Shown: positions 33,680-42,083 of the stretch, piece by piece
How the letters are laid out: every line of letters begins with the position of its first letter
How positions within the stretch are numbered: the stretch's first letter is position 1
Assembly (NCBI GenBank): GCA_025966315.1
Contig: JAOPUZ010000051.1
Location: 186,001 to 250,000, forward strand
Length of the DNA: 64,000 nt
Direction of reading: 5' to 3'
DNA from: Frankiales bacterium
GTDB lineage: Bacteria > Actinomycetota > Actinomycetes > Mycobacteriales > Jatrophihabitantaceae
Program-made: the position numbers and the translations under genes
The notes under the pieces: generated by a model
What the model saw: only the letters and a program-made list of their open reading frames with translations
What the model was told of the DNA's origin: nothing
The model's database searches: none

Positions 33680-34333
33680 GGGGCGGAATTGGATACTGAT
33701 CCGGGGCCCGACCGGCCGTGAAGTCTTTGGCACCGCGTGCTCCCAGGTCCGCTGACAACTGCCGCCCATGACGATCAGGTCGCCATGCCCCAACGACAAC
33801 CGCAGGGCGGTCGCACCGCCACGAGGTCGGAGCAGCAGGTTGCGCGGATCCCCGACCGACAGGATTGCCACCATTGTGTCGACCGACTTGCCGCGCCCGA
33901 TGGTGTCGCCGTGCCACGCGACGCTGTCCCGTCCGTCCCGGTAGAAACACAGACCGGCCGTCTCGAACGGCTCGCCCAATTCGTCGGCGTAGAAATCGTC
34001 CAACGCATGTTTTGCCTTGTCCAGCAAGGGATGTGGGAGCTGGTCCCCGCCGCCGTAGAAGCTGAGCAGCCGCGGCACGGCAACGGTGCGGTCATACATC
34101 TGGCGGCGCTCGTCGCGCCACGGTACGCAACGGGCCAGCTGCTCGAACAGCTCGTCAGCCCCACGCAGCCAGCCGGGACGCGAATCCACCCAAGCGCCTT
34201 CGGTCAACTCTTGCCGGTGCACCGAACCGGCCAGCGGACCGAGCCGGGGGCTGGGGGTGACCGGATCCCCGGCGCGCGTCCCGTCCAAGCCGGCCGAGAG
34301 ATCAAGCAGCGATGGCTGATAGGCGACAGTCAT
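33665..34333 (-). CDS. alkB: AlkB-like alpha-ketoglutarate dioxygenase
   Basis: 222 residues. Iron ligands WHGDTIG (H-x-D) and WEHAVPK, plus the 2-oxoglutarate-binding Arg in GPRISIQFRPRG, define the AlkB fold. It oxidatively removes alkyl groups from DNA or RNA bases. YGGGDQLPHPLLDKA matches bacterial AlkB2-like members. Transcribed away from the MarR gene. Confidence 0.92.
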   Translation of the reverse strand: MTVAYQPSLLDLSAGLDGTRAGDPVTPSPRLGPLAGSVHRQELTEGAWVDSRPGWLRGADELFEQLARCVPWRDERRQMYDRTVAVPRLLSFYGGGDQLPHPLLDKAKHALDDFYADELGEPFETAGLCFYRDGRDSVAWHGDTIGRGKSVDTMVAILSVGDPRNLLLRPRGGATALRLSLGHGDLIVMGGSCQRTWEHAVPKTSRPVGPRISIQFRPRGVR

Positions 34334-34384
34334 GGCCTAGACCTTACCCGAACAATCAAACACACGTTCGATAATTTGCCCGCA

Positions 34385-34816
34385 CTACGTACGCGCGCGA
34401 AGCTCGGCCGCCAGCGCCTCCAGCGCGGGCAGCGCCCGAACCAAGCTGTTCACCTGCGACGTGCTCAAGCGCAGGGCACATTCGGAGACCACCGCGGCCC
34501 GTTCGGTCTTGATGCGCTCGTGCACTTCACGCCCGTGATCGGTGATCTCTACCCGGCCCGCACGCAGATCAGCGGGATCGGCCTTGCGTTCGATCAGCCC
34601 GGGTTCGGCCAGATTGCTGACCACCCGGGACAGCATCGTGGGATTCAGGCCCTCCAGCTCGGTGAGTTCGGCCATGCTGACCGGGCCGCGCGCCGCCACC
34701 AGACCGAGCACTGACGCCTGCGTGGGGGTCAGCCCTTCGCCGGTCGAGGATGCGTTGAACTGGCGCGCGAGCTTGCCGATCACCGCACGTAAGCGCACCA
34801 CCGCCTCGGCATCCAT
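34385..34816 (-). CDS. MarR-family repressor
   Basis: 143 residues. Winged helix: LTPTQASVLGLVAARGPVSM, ELEGLNPTMLSRVVSNLAEP and the wing DPADLRAGRVEITDHG. Divergent from an MFS exporter. An 18-bp palindrome (34856-34873) lies between the two starts and is the probable operator, so it likely represses the exporter and itself until a ligand binds. Confidence 0.92.
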   Translation of the reverse strand: MDAEAVVRLRAVIGKLARQFNASSTGEGLTPTQASVLGLVAARGPVSMAELTELEGLNPTMLSRVVSNLAEPGLIERKADPADLRAGRVEITDHGREVHERIKTERAAVVSECALRLSTSQVNSLVRALPALEALAAELRART

Positions 34817-34855
34817 GCGATCACTCTCCCAGATCGAACTCGTTGGCTCTACTAC

Positions 34856-34873
34856 TTGCCTGCCGGCAAGCAA
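34856..34873. promoter_or_regulatory. MarR operator candidate
   Basis: TTGCCTGCCGGCAAGCAA matches TTGCYTGCCGGCARGCAA symmetry with only one pair of mismatched positions. It ends four bases before the exporter -10 (34877-34882), so a bound repressor would block RNA polymerase. Confidence 0.75.
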
Positions 34874-34876
34874 TGT

Positions 34877-34882
34877 TATGGT
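34877..34882 (+). promoter_or_regulatory. -10 element for leaderless exporter mRNA
   Basis: TATGGT (TANNNT) ends six bases before GTG 34889, giving a leaderless transcript under the palindrome. Confidence 0.5.
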
Positions 34883-34888
34883 CGTCAG

Positions 34889-36298
34889 GTGGCTCTTGCC
34901 CACCCCAACTCACAGCCGCTCAAGGCCTCGCCACTGAGCGATGATCCCGCACCCCGCCGAAAGCTCGTCTTCGCGGTGGTGTCGATGGCGCTGTTCATGA
35001 GTTCGGTAGATCAGACAATCGTCGCCACCGCGCTCACCACCATCCAGTCCGACCTGCACGCCAAGATCAACTGGAGCAGTTGGACGATCACGATCTACGC
35101 CGTCGGCCAGGTTCTGATGATGCCGCTGGCCGGCAAGATCAGCGATCTGTACGGACGCAAGAAGGTGTTCCTGATCGCGGCCACGGTGTTCACGGCAGCC
35201 TCGTTGTGCTGTGGCCTGGTCGACAACATCTATCTGCTGGTCGCGCTACGCGGCATTCAAGCGCTCGGCGGCGGCGCGTTCATGCCGTCGGCAACCGGCA
35301 TCGTATCGGACCAGTTCGGCCGGGAACGCGACCGCGCCCTGGGCATGTTCACCAGCATCTTCCCGATCGGCGGCATCGTCGGCCCGGTGATCGGCGGCGT
35401 CTTCGTGACCTACTGGTCGTGGCGCGGGATTTTCCTGGTGAACGTGCCGATCGGCTTGTTGCTGATCGCGCTCGGCGCAAGGTTCATTCCGAGCAGCCCA
35501 CGGCAACCGGCCGCCCGGATCGACATCCGTGGTGTGCTCACCATCGGTGTGATGCTGCTCAGTGGCATGTTCGGCGTGACCTATCTCGGCACCAGCGGGT
35601 CGAGTTTCGGATCACCCGTGTTCTGGGCGCCCATGCTCGTCGCCGTGTTCGCCGTCGTGATCTTCATCCAACACACCCGCCGCGATGCTGCCCCCTTTAT
35701 CTCGATCGAGCTGCTGGTCGGGCACGGCTTCGGCGTGATGAACCTGATCAACCTGATCTTCGGCGCCGCGGCGCTCGGCTTCGGCACGCTGGTGCCCTTG
35801 TACGCCGAACAGCGTTATGGAATCCATCAACTGCAGGCCGGCACCCTGCTCACCGCCCGGTCGGTCGGCGTCATCGCGGTCGCTGCGGTTGCCGCAATGG
35901 CCTTGCGACGCACCGGCTATCGAATGCCGATGATCGTGGGTTTCACCGTGATGGCGATTGCCATGTTCGGCATGGCCACCAGCCCGCACGGCCTTTCGGC
36001 CTACAGCTGGCTCGCGGTCGCCGGCGGGATTTCCGGGCTGGGCATGGGGCTGTCGGTACCCGCGTCCAACAACGCGACCCTGCAGTTGGCCCCGCAACAC
36101 GTTGGTGCCATTGCCGGGCTACGCGGCATGTTCCGCCAGGCCGGTGGCATCACCGCGGTGTCCATCAGCACTGCGGTGGTCGCCCGCAGCTCCGATCCCG
36201 GCGTGATGCTCGGTCACGTGTTCGGCATCTTTGCGCTGATCCTGCTCGTCGCGGTGCCGATGGTCTGGGCGGTGCCCGAACATCACGGCGGCTGGTGA
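34889..36298 (+). CDS. MFS drug exporter, DHA2 (14-TM) family
   Basis: 469 residues. MSSVDQTIVATALTTIQ in TM1, GKISDLYGRKKVFLI in loop 2-3 and GGIVGPVIGGVF in TM5 are DHA2/QacA-type motifs. It would export small hydrophobic toxicants or antibiotics by proton antiport. GTG 34889 is chosen from the leaderless promoter. MarR control is inferred from the shared intergenic palindrome. Confidence 0.93.
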   Translation: MALAHPNSQPLKASPLSDDPAPRRKLVFAVVSMALFMSSVDQTIVATALTTIQSDLHAKINWSSWTITIYAVGQVLMMPLAGKISDLYGRKKVFLIAATVFTAASLCCGLVDNIYLLVALRGIQALGGGAFMPSATGIVSDQFGRERDRALGMFTSIFPIGGIVGPVIGGVFVTYWSWRGIFLVNVPIGLLLIALGARFIPSSPRQPAARIDIRGVLTIGVMLLSGMFGVTYLGTSGSSFGSPVFWAPMLVAVFAVVIFIQHTRRDAAPFISIELLVGHGFGVMNLINLIFGAAALGFGTLVPLYAEQRYGIHQLQAGTLLTARSVGVIAVAAVAAMALRRTGYRMPMIVGFTVMAIAMFGMATSPHGLSAYSWLAVAGGISGLGMGLSVPASNNATLQLAPQHVGAIAGLRGMFRQAGGITAVSISTAVVARSSDPGVMLGHVFGIFALILLVAVPMVWAVPEHHGGW

Positions 36299-36383
36299 GC
36301 GGCGGGTTTTCTGTCGCTACGCGTAGCGTCAGCCGGAGTGGCGCGGGACCCAACAACGGCACGCGCAGTACGCAGTACTCGAG

Positions 36384-37061
36384 GTGAAATTGATGGCGGG
36401 ATCCGCGGATCAGTTCGAAACGCCACCCGCTGCCGGTTTGATCAGGGCGCTGACGATGTTGCGTCCAACTCGACTGCTCAACCCTCGGCAGGCCGTCCGG
36501 CTAGTGGAGCAAGCCGTAACCGCGGCCGAGCAAGCGTTGTCGCTGGTGCCCCGGATGGCGTCGGTGGTCGAGCAGGTCGAACTGATTGTGGCGGACGTGC
36601 GTCGCATCGTGGGTGAGATCGACGCGACCCAACGTCGGGCCCGCGGCGTCGTGCAACGCGCGGACGAGGTCGCGCTACGCGCCGAGGCCATCGTCCGCGG
36701 TGCCGAGCTTCTGACGGCGCGGGCCGTCCCGCTGCTCGATCGGTACGAGCCGATCCTGCTGCAGCTACAGCCGGTACTCGAACGCCTGGCCGGCACGACC
36801 AGCCCGGATGAGGTCACCGCCCTGGTCAAGCTGGTGGACACGCTGCCCGAGGTCCTCGACAGCGTTCTGCGCGATGTCCTGCCGATGCTGGGCACGCTGG
36901 GCACCGTGGCTCCGGACGTACGGGATCTGCTCGACGTGTCCAAGGAGCTGAACGAAATGCTCGGGTCGTTGCCGGGACTAGGTCGAGTCAAGAGACGAGT
37001 CGAGGAACAGCGCGAGGAATCACAAGCCGAAAGCCCGACGACCGCGACGGCGCGTTTATAA
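36384..37061 (+). CDS. Conserved helical actinobacterial protein
   Basis: 225 residues, mostly amphipathic helix with no membrane segment (AVRLVEQAVTAAEQALSLVP, EIDATQRRARGVVQRADEVA). Similar proteins in actinobacteria are annotated as hypothetical. GTG 36384 has an AGG nearby. Its end is 3 bases from the convergent regulator gene. Confidence 0.65.
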   Translation: MKLMAGSADQFETPPAAGLIRALTMLRPTRLLNPRQAVRLVEQAVTAAEQALSLVPRMASVVEQVELIVADVRRIVGEIDATQRRARGVVQRADEVALRAEAIVRGAELLTARAVPLLDRYEPILLQLQPVLERLAGTTSPDEVTALVKLVDTLPEVLDSVLRDVLPMLGTLGTVAPDVRDLLDVSKELNEMLGSLPGLGRVKRRVEEQREESQAESPTTATARL

Positions 37062-37064
37062 GAA

Positions 37065-37781
37065 TCATCGGCCGGACGTTCCGATCCAGCGCGCGATCGC
37101 ACCGGCCCGGCTCGTCACGCCGAGTTTGCGGAAGATCCGATTGACGTGATTCTTGACCGTCTTTTCGCTGAGGACCAAGGTCTGCGCGATTTCGGAGTTC
37201 GTCACGCCGCGCACGATCAGCTTCATCACCTCGGTCTCGCGCGGCGAGAGTCCGTGATCACCGCCGCGGGACTCAGGCATTGTGCGCACGCTCACCTGCG
37301 CAGCGACGTGTTGCACGAGCGCACTGGCGACCGACGACGACACATGCACCTTGCCGAGGTACGCGTCCATCACCGCCCGCTGAATCTGGATAGGGTCCAG
37401 ATCTTCGGCAACGATATAGCCAACCGCCCCCAACCTTCGCGCCATCGCGATCGAGTGTGGAGTGGCATCATCGATAAGCATGATCATTTTGGTTCGCTGT
37501 GCCAGTTCGCCGAGCACGGCGCCGAGTTCCCATTTGCCCGCGTCGAAGATCGAGGCTCCGCCGGCGAGCCTGCCCAAGAGCACCACTTGCGGACGAAAGA
37601 TGCGGACGGACTCGAGTACGCCTGGACCGAAGGCACTATCGCGAACAATGATGTCGGCCCGCCCGCGCTCCAGCCAACGTTTGATTCGCTGACGACTGGC
37701 GATACTGTCGTCGATGGCCAGCACGCGGATGCGCCACTCGGTATTCGTCAAAACAACGTGATCGGACGACGCAGCGGTCAA
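37065..37781 (-). CDS. NarL-type orphan regulator with degenerate receiver
   Basis: 238 residues. The N-terminal response-regulator-like fold keeps VLAIDDSIASRQ, but the phosphoacceptor position reads VVLLGRLAG with Gly in place of Asp. The C-terminal LuxR HTH is intact (LSPRETEVMKLIVRG, LSEKTVKNHVNRIFRKLGV). No sensor kinase lies nearby. I infer phosphorylation-independent control. Similar to the regulator at 40042-40833, with trehalose synthase between them. Confidence 0.85.
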   Translation of the reverse strand: MTAASSDHVVLTNTEWRIRVLAIDDSIASRQRIKRWLERGRADIIVRDSAFGPGVLESVRIFRPQVVLLGRLAGGASIFDAGKWELGAVLGELAQRTKMIMLIDDATPHSIAMARRLGAVGYIVAEDLDPIQIQRAVMDAYLGKVHVSSSVASALVQHVAAQVSVRTMPESRGGDHGLSPRETEVMKLIVRGVTNSEIAQTLVLSEKTVKNHVNRIFRKLGVTSRAGAIARWIGTSGR

Positions 37782-38151
37782 TCTGCTGAAGTCCCTTCGC
37801 GTGAAGCGGCATCTCGGAAATCGGTGATGCGCCCCGCACTATGCGGCATCTGTAGCCACACTCCAACTAGATTGGGGCGTTTCGTAGCGGATTAGGCCCA
37901 GGGCACTAACTGCCGGCTGCGGAGGGCCACCTGAGCCGAGCTACGCGGGCAACATCGGCTGCTATTTAAGGGCAATCGGTCACCAGCGGGACGCCGTGCC
38001 CGTACGATTTTTGACGCTGGTCCCTCTGGTCCGTCAGGCACTCCTGAAGCGGTTAGGGCAGGCGAGACAACCTCTCTGAGATCCAAGCGTGAAGGGACGC
38101 CAACGTGACGGGACCCAAGTTGACTGCGCCGACCGGTAACGGAAGTCGTCG
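37782..38151. promoter_or_regulatory. Divergent region between regulator and treS
   Basis: 370 bases without a supported gene. It holds promoters for the regulator at 37065 and treS. A direct repeat ctggtcc occurs twice near 38019-38033. No clear operator palindrome. Confidence 0.45.
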
Positions 38152-40008
38152 GTGACTCAAGCTGAAACGGCCGTTGATCTCGGCGGTCCGCACGCGATAC
38201 CCGACCTGAGGACAACCGAGAACGAAGCGCCGACGACACCGCCGGCCATCTCGGTACTCGCGGTACGGCCGGCCCCTGAAGACTTCCCTTCGGACCTCGC
38301 CACGGACTTCGTCGCTGTGCAACCGGCCGCCGGGGTCGCCAAGCCGGCGGGTACCCGCACGGCAGCACTGGCCGATGAGTACGGCTGGCATCGAGTGGCC
38401 GTGTTCTACGAGGTGATGGTCCGTTCGTTCTTCGACAGCAACGCCGACGGCGTGGGCGATCTACGCGGCCTGACGCAGCGGCTGGACTATCTGGCCTGGC
38501 TGGGCGTGGATTGCCTTTGGCTGCCGCCGTTTTATCCGTCCCCCAAACGTGATGGCGGCTACGATGTCAGCGATTACCGCGACGTTGACCCCGACATCGG
38601 CACGCTGACCGACTTCCGCGACTTTCTCGCCGCGGCTCATCGTCGCGGTATTCGGGTCATCATCGATTTCGTCATGAACCACACCTCGGACCAGCACAGC
38701 TGGTTCCAGCAGTCGCGCTCGGACCCAAGCGGTCCGTACGGCGACTTCTACATGTGGTCCGATGATGACCAGGGCTTGGCCGGGGCGCCGATCATCTTCT
38801 CCGACACCGAGTCTTCCAACTGGGCGCTCGACCCCGTACGCAAGCAGTACTACTGGCACCGCTTTTTCGCCCATCAGCCGGATCTCAACTTCGACAACCC
38901 CGCGGTGCGCGACGCGATTCTGGACGCCCTTCGCTTCTGGCTGGAACTCGGCGTCGACGGGTTCCGGCTCGACGCCGTGCCATACCTGTTCGCGCGCGAA
39001 TACACGAACAGCTCGCACCTGCCCGAAACACACGACTTTCTGCGTCACGTCCGAGCGGTGATCGATCTGGAATACCCGGGTCGCATCCTGCTGGCCGAAG
39101 CCAACGGCTGGCCCGAGGATGTCGCCGCGTACTTCGGCAAGGGCGACGAATGCCACATGGCCTTCAACTTCCCACTGATGCCGCGGCTGTTCATGGCGGT
39201 GCGCCGCGAGCAGCGGTTCCCGATCTCCGACATCCTGTCCCACACCCCCGCACCGCCCGCGGGATGTCAATGGGGGACCTTTCTGCGTAACCACGACGAG
39301 CTGACGCTAGAGACGGTCGGCGAGGACGAGCGCGACTACATGTGGCAGGAATACGCTAAAGATCCGCGGATGAAGGCCAACATGGGCATCCGACGCCGGT
39401 TAGCACCGCTGCTGGATCACGACCTGAATCGAAGCGAACTCTTCACCGCGTTGCTGTTGTCGCTGCCCGGCTCGCCCATCCTCTATTACGGCGACGAGAT
39501 CGGCATGGGCGACAACATCTGGCTCGGTGACCGAGACGGCGTCCGTACGCCCATGCAGTGGTCGGCCGATCGCAATGCGGGATTCTCCACCGGTGATTCT
39601 TCCCGGCTGCACCTTCCGGTCAACAGCGATCCGGTGCATGGCTACCAGGCAGTCAACGTCGAAGCACAGCAACGCAACAGCTCGTCGCTGCTGCATTGGA
39701 CGCGGCGAATGATCAACGTTCGCAAAGAGAACGCCGCTTTCGGGCTGGGCACCATTCGCGATCTCGGTGGCAGCAATCCGAGCGTGCTGGCCTATCTGCG
39801 TGAGTTCGACCAGGACATCGTGCTGTGCGTGAACAACCTTTCGCGCTTTGCGCAGGCGACCGAACTCGACCTGCATCAATGGCCGGGCTGGCATCCGCGG
39901 GAGCTCATCGGTTCGACTGCGTTCGGAACGATCGGTGAGGAACCTTACCGGCTGACCTTCGGCCCGTACGGGTTCTACTGGCTGCGGCTCAGTCCGCCCG
40001 AGGGATGA
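38152..40008 (+). CDS. treS: Trehalose synthase (GH13)
   Basis: 618 residues. GH13 catalytic motifs: nucleophile in DGFRLDAVPYLF, acid/base in ILLAEANGWPED, and stabiliser in FLRNHDELT; YYGDEIGMGDNIWLGDRDGV is the typical TreS loop. It interconverts maltose and trehalose. An extra ~75-residue Pro/Ala-rich N-terminus precedes the catalytic start WHRVAVFYEVMVRSF. GTG 38152 has GGAAG upstream. Confidence 0.94.
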   Translation: MTQAETAVDLGGPHAIPDLRTTENEAPTTPPAISVLAVRPAPEDFPSDLATDFVAVQPAAGVAKPAGTRTAALADEYGWHRVAVFYEVMVRSFFDSNADGVGDLRGLTQRLDYLAWLGVDCLWLPPFYPSPKRDGGYDVSDYRDVDPDIGTLTDFRDFLAAAHRRGIRVIIDFVMNHTSDQHSWFQQSRSDPSGPYGDFYMWSDDDQGLAGAPIIFSDTESSNWALDPVRKQYYWHRFFAHQPDLNFDNPAVRDAILDALRFWLELGVDGFRLDAVPYLFAREYTNSSHLPETHDFLRHVRAVIDLEYPGRILLAEANGWPEDVAAYFGKGDECHMAFNFPLMPRLFMAVRREQRFPISDILSHTPAPPAGCQWGTFLRNHDELTLETVGEDERDYMWQEYAKDPRMKANMGIRRRLAPLLDHDLNRSELFTALLLSLPGSPILYYGDEIGMGDNIWLGDRDGVRTPMQWSADRNAGFSTGDSSRLHLPVNSDPVHGYQAVNVEAQQRNSSSLLHWTRRMINVRKENAAFGLGTIRDLGGSNPSVLAYLREFDQDIVLCVNNLSRFAQATELDLHQWPGWHPRELIGSTAFGTIGEEPYRLTFGPYGFYWLRLSPPEG

Positions 40009-40041
40009 GCCTGAGGGACGAGACGAGTCGCCGCAAGGCGA

Positions 40042-40833
40042 TCAGTTGCTTTGGCCGCCGGCTTCTGAGAACCACAAGACGATGGCCTGGGCACGGGTAT
40101 CAACCCCGAGCTTGGTGAAGATGCGGTTGATGTGGTTCTTGACCGTCTTCTCGCTCAACCACATCATGTGCGCGATCTCCGCGTTACGGTAGCCCTGGCT
40201 GATGTAGGCCATCACTTCGCGTTCGCGCGCCGACAGCCGCTCCTGGAGCATTCCACCGTCGCGATCGGACGCTCCCCCTGGTCGAGCCGTGGTTTCGTCG
40301 TTGTTCGCGAGGGCATTGCTATCGATGTGTGGAGTCGAAGTCCTGCGTAATCGGACGCCGATCGTGTTCAGCGTACGAACGAAGTCACCGTCGCCGAAGC
40401 AGCCATGTCTCAGCACCCACACGCTGTGATCTGCCGCCGGCTGACCGGGGCTTGGGACGTCCGCATGCTCGTGTTCGGAGTCTGCGACGAGCAGCACCAG
40501 CGCCGCCGGACGGACCATCCGCAGGATGTCGCTGGTGCGGTGGACCTCGGAATCGACATCGACCACGGCGAGTTCCGTCCGCGAGTCGGCCAGTTCTTGC
40601 TCGAGCTGGCAGCCGCCGCTCGACTCGGTGACCTCGACGGCGTCGAACGCGCCCTCGATGAGGTCACGAATCCCTCGGCGAACCAGCGGATTCCGGGACG
40701 CGACGAGCACCTGGCGAAGGTCGGCCTCCTGACGCGAGACGGTACTGCTCACCGACCGGTCCGGGAATCGCGATCCGCGGGCCGGTACGCCGCTCACGCC
40801 GTGACGGACCGGTGTACTAACAGTTGGGCGCAT
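40042..40833 (-). CDS. NarL-type orphan regulator with partial receiver
   Basis: 263 residues. The receiver-like half lacks the first acidic pair (VLVASRNPLVRRG) though an Asp-containing strand (LAVVDVDSE) remains. The LuxR HTH is intact (LSAREREVMAYISQGYRNAE, LSEKTVKNHINRIFTKLGV) and closely resembles the HTH at 37065. Likely constitutive or ligand-controlled. Confidence 0.82.
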   Translation of the reverse strand: MRPTVSTPVRHGVSGVPARGSRFPDRSVSSTVSRQEADLRQVLVASRNPLVRRGIRDLIEGAFDAVEVTESSGGCQLEQELADSRTELAVVDVDSEVHRTSDILRMVRPAALVLLVADSEHEHADVPSPGQPAADHSVWVLRHGCFGDGDFVRTLNTIGVRLRRTSTPHIDSNALANNDETTARPGGASDRDGGMLQERLSAREREVMAYISQGYRNAEIAHMMWLSEKTVKNHINRIFTKLGVDTRAQAIVLWFSEAGGQSN

Positions 40834-40848
40834 GGAGCGGCCCCCGTT

Positions 40849-41679
40849 CTAGATGACGCCGGCGCGGATCGCGTATGCGACCGCATGGGAACGGTTCTTC
40901 ACGCCCAGACGGCTGAGAACCGCGTAAAGGATGTTCTTCACAGTGCGTTCGGAGTACGCCAGCTTCGTCGCGATCTCAGCGGTATCGAATCCGTCGGCAA
41001 CGAGCCGCAGGACGTCGAGCTCACGCGGCGCCAGACCGGAGGGCGTAAGCCCCAACGGCGCCAGCGACTCGCGCTGCAAACGCTCGACCTGGGCCAGCAG
41101 CGAACCGAGCAGATCCGATGGCATCGACGCCCGCCCCGCGGTCGCCCCCACCACGGCACGCACCAACCGTTCCGAGGTCGCGTGCCGCCGTGGCACCACG
41201 GACACCACACGGCACTCAACCACGGAAAGCACGTCATCATCGCGGATGTGCCCGGTGACCAGCACGCTGCGCAGGCCCGGCACCATGGCGGCCCGCCGAA
41301 GACGACTCATCACCTCAGCGGTAACGCTGTCGACGCACATGACGAGCACGTCCGCCTGGGCCAGGTCCCCATCAGGCAGCAGTTGAAGCTCCGTGCTGGC
41401 CCGCAGATGATTGACCAGGCCAGCGCTGCTGATCGGATCGCTTGAATCCACTACCACTCGGACCCGATCAGTAGCGGTGCTGCGCTCGACGCCAGTTGGG
41501 CGCTCGGCCCCGGCTGCACGTTCGGCGGAGCCATTCCGTTCGACGGCGTCGACGGGCGTCGTCGTGTCGACCGCGTCGACGGGCGTCGTCGTGTCGAGCG
41601 CGTCGACGGGCGTCGTCGTGTCGAGCGCGTCGACGGCAGCCGGCGCTTCCGCGGTGGCTGGCTTCTCGGTTGTGACCAC
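40849..41679 (-). CDS. LuxR-type regulator with repeat-containing N-terminus
   Basis: 276 residues from GTG 41679, which has AGGGGA four bases upstream; the frame is open to 42039 but that extension lacks a ribosome site. N-terminal DALDTTTPV-type nonapeptide repeats precede a receiver-like region (RVRVVVDSSDPISSAGLVNH) and a LuxR HTH (LAPRELDVLRLVADGFDTAE, SERTVKNILYAVLSRLGVKN). 15 bases downstream of the regulator at 40042; both point the same way. Confidence 0.78.
   Translation of the reverse strand: MVTTEKPATAEAPAAVDALDTTTPVDALDTTTPVDAVDTTTPVDAVERNGSAERAAGAERPTGVERSTATDRVRVVVDSSDPISSAGLVNHLRASTELQLLPDGDLAQADVLVMCVDSVTAEVMSRLRRAAMVPGLRSVLVTGHIRDDDVLSVVECRVVSVVPRRHATSERLVRAVVGATAGRASMPSDLLGSLLAQVERLQRESLAPLGLTPSGLAPRELDVLRLVADGFDTAEIATKLAYSERTVKNILYAVLSRLGVKNRSHAVAYAIRAGVI
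41551..41631 (-). repeat. 27-bp tandem repeat in regulator N-terminus
   Basis: Three units (41551-41577, 41578-41604, 41605-41631) encode nonapeptides TTTPVDALD-type in the regulator. Near-perfect copies imply recent expansion. Confidence 0.85.
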
Positions 41680-42083
41680 GTGTTCCCCTGTGCTGACAAG
41701 TATCGCGGTGGCGGCCCGTGGACTACGAGGTTCGCGGACCGAACGCCCGTTGACCGTCGCGGGGTTGGATGCCTCTAGGCGGACGGCCCCTGCGGCCACA
41801 TGGGGTCGGACTGCGTCGGCACCGGATTGCTCCAGCTTGGCTCGGCTTGACTGCACCTTCGCCCGGCCAGAACGCTCCGCGCTCAACGTGTCTGCGCTAC
41901 CCGGGCGATCTACTGTGCGTACCCGTTTCACGATGGGCCTCCCGCGTCGCCGTGCCGATGCGTTCGAGTCTGGCAAGGCACCCTCCAGCAAATCTCCATG
42001 AATCCTGAACCACGAAAGCGCGGGCGCACGCCGCCTCAAGCGGTCGCATCAGGTTACGGGCGCGAAATCGGAAAACCAGTGCT
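41680..42083. other. Gap between two regulator genes
   Basis: About 400 bases. An open minus frame continues upstream of the regulator at 41679, but without start support. No other gene, RNA or repeat is evident. It should carry the regulator's promoter. Confidence 0.4.
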
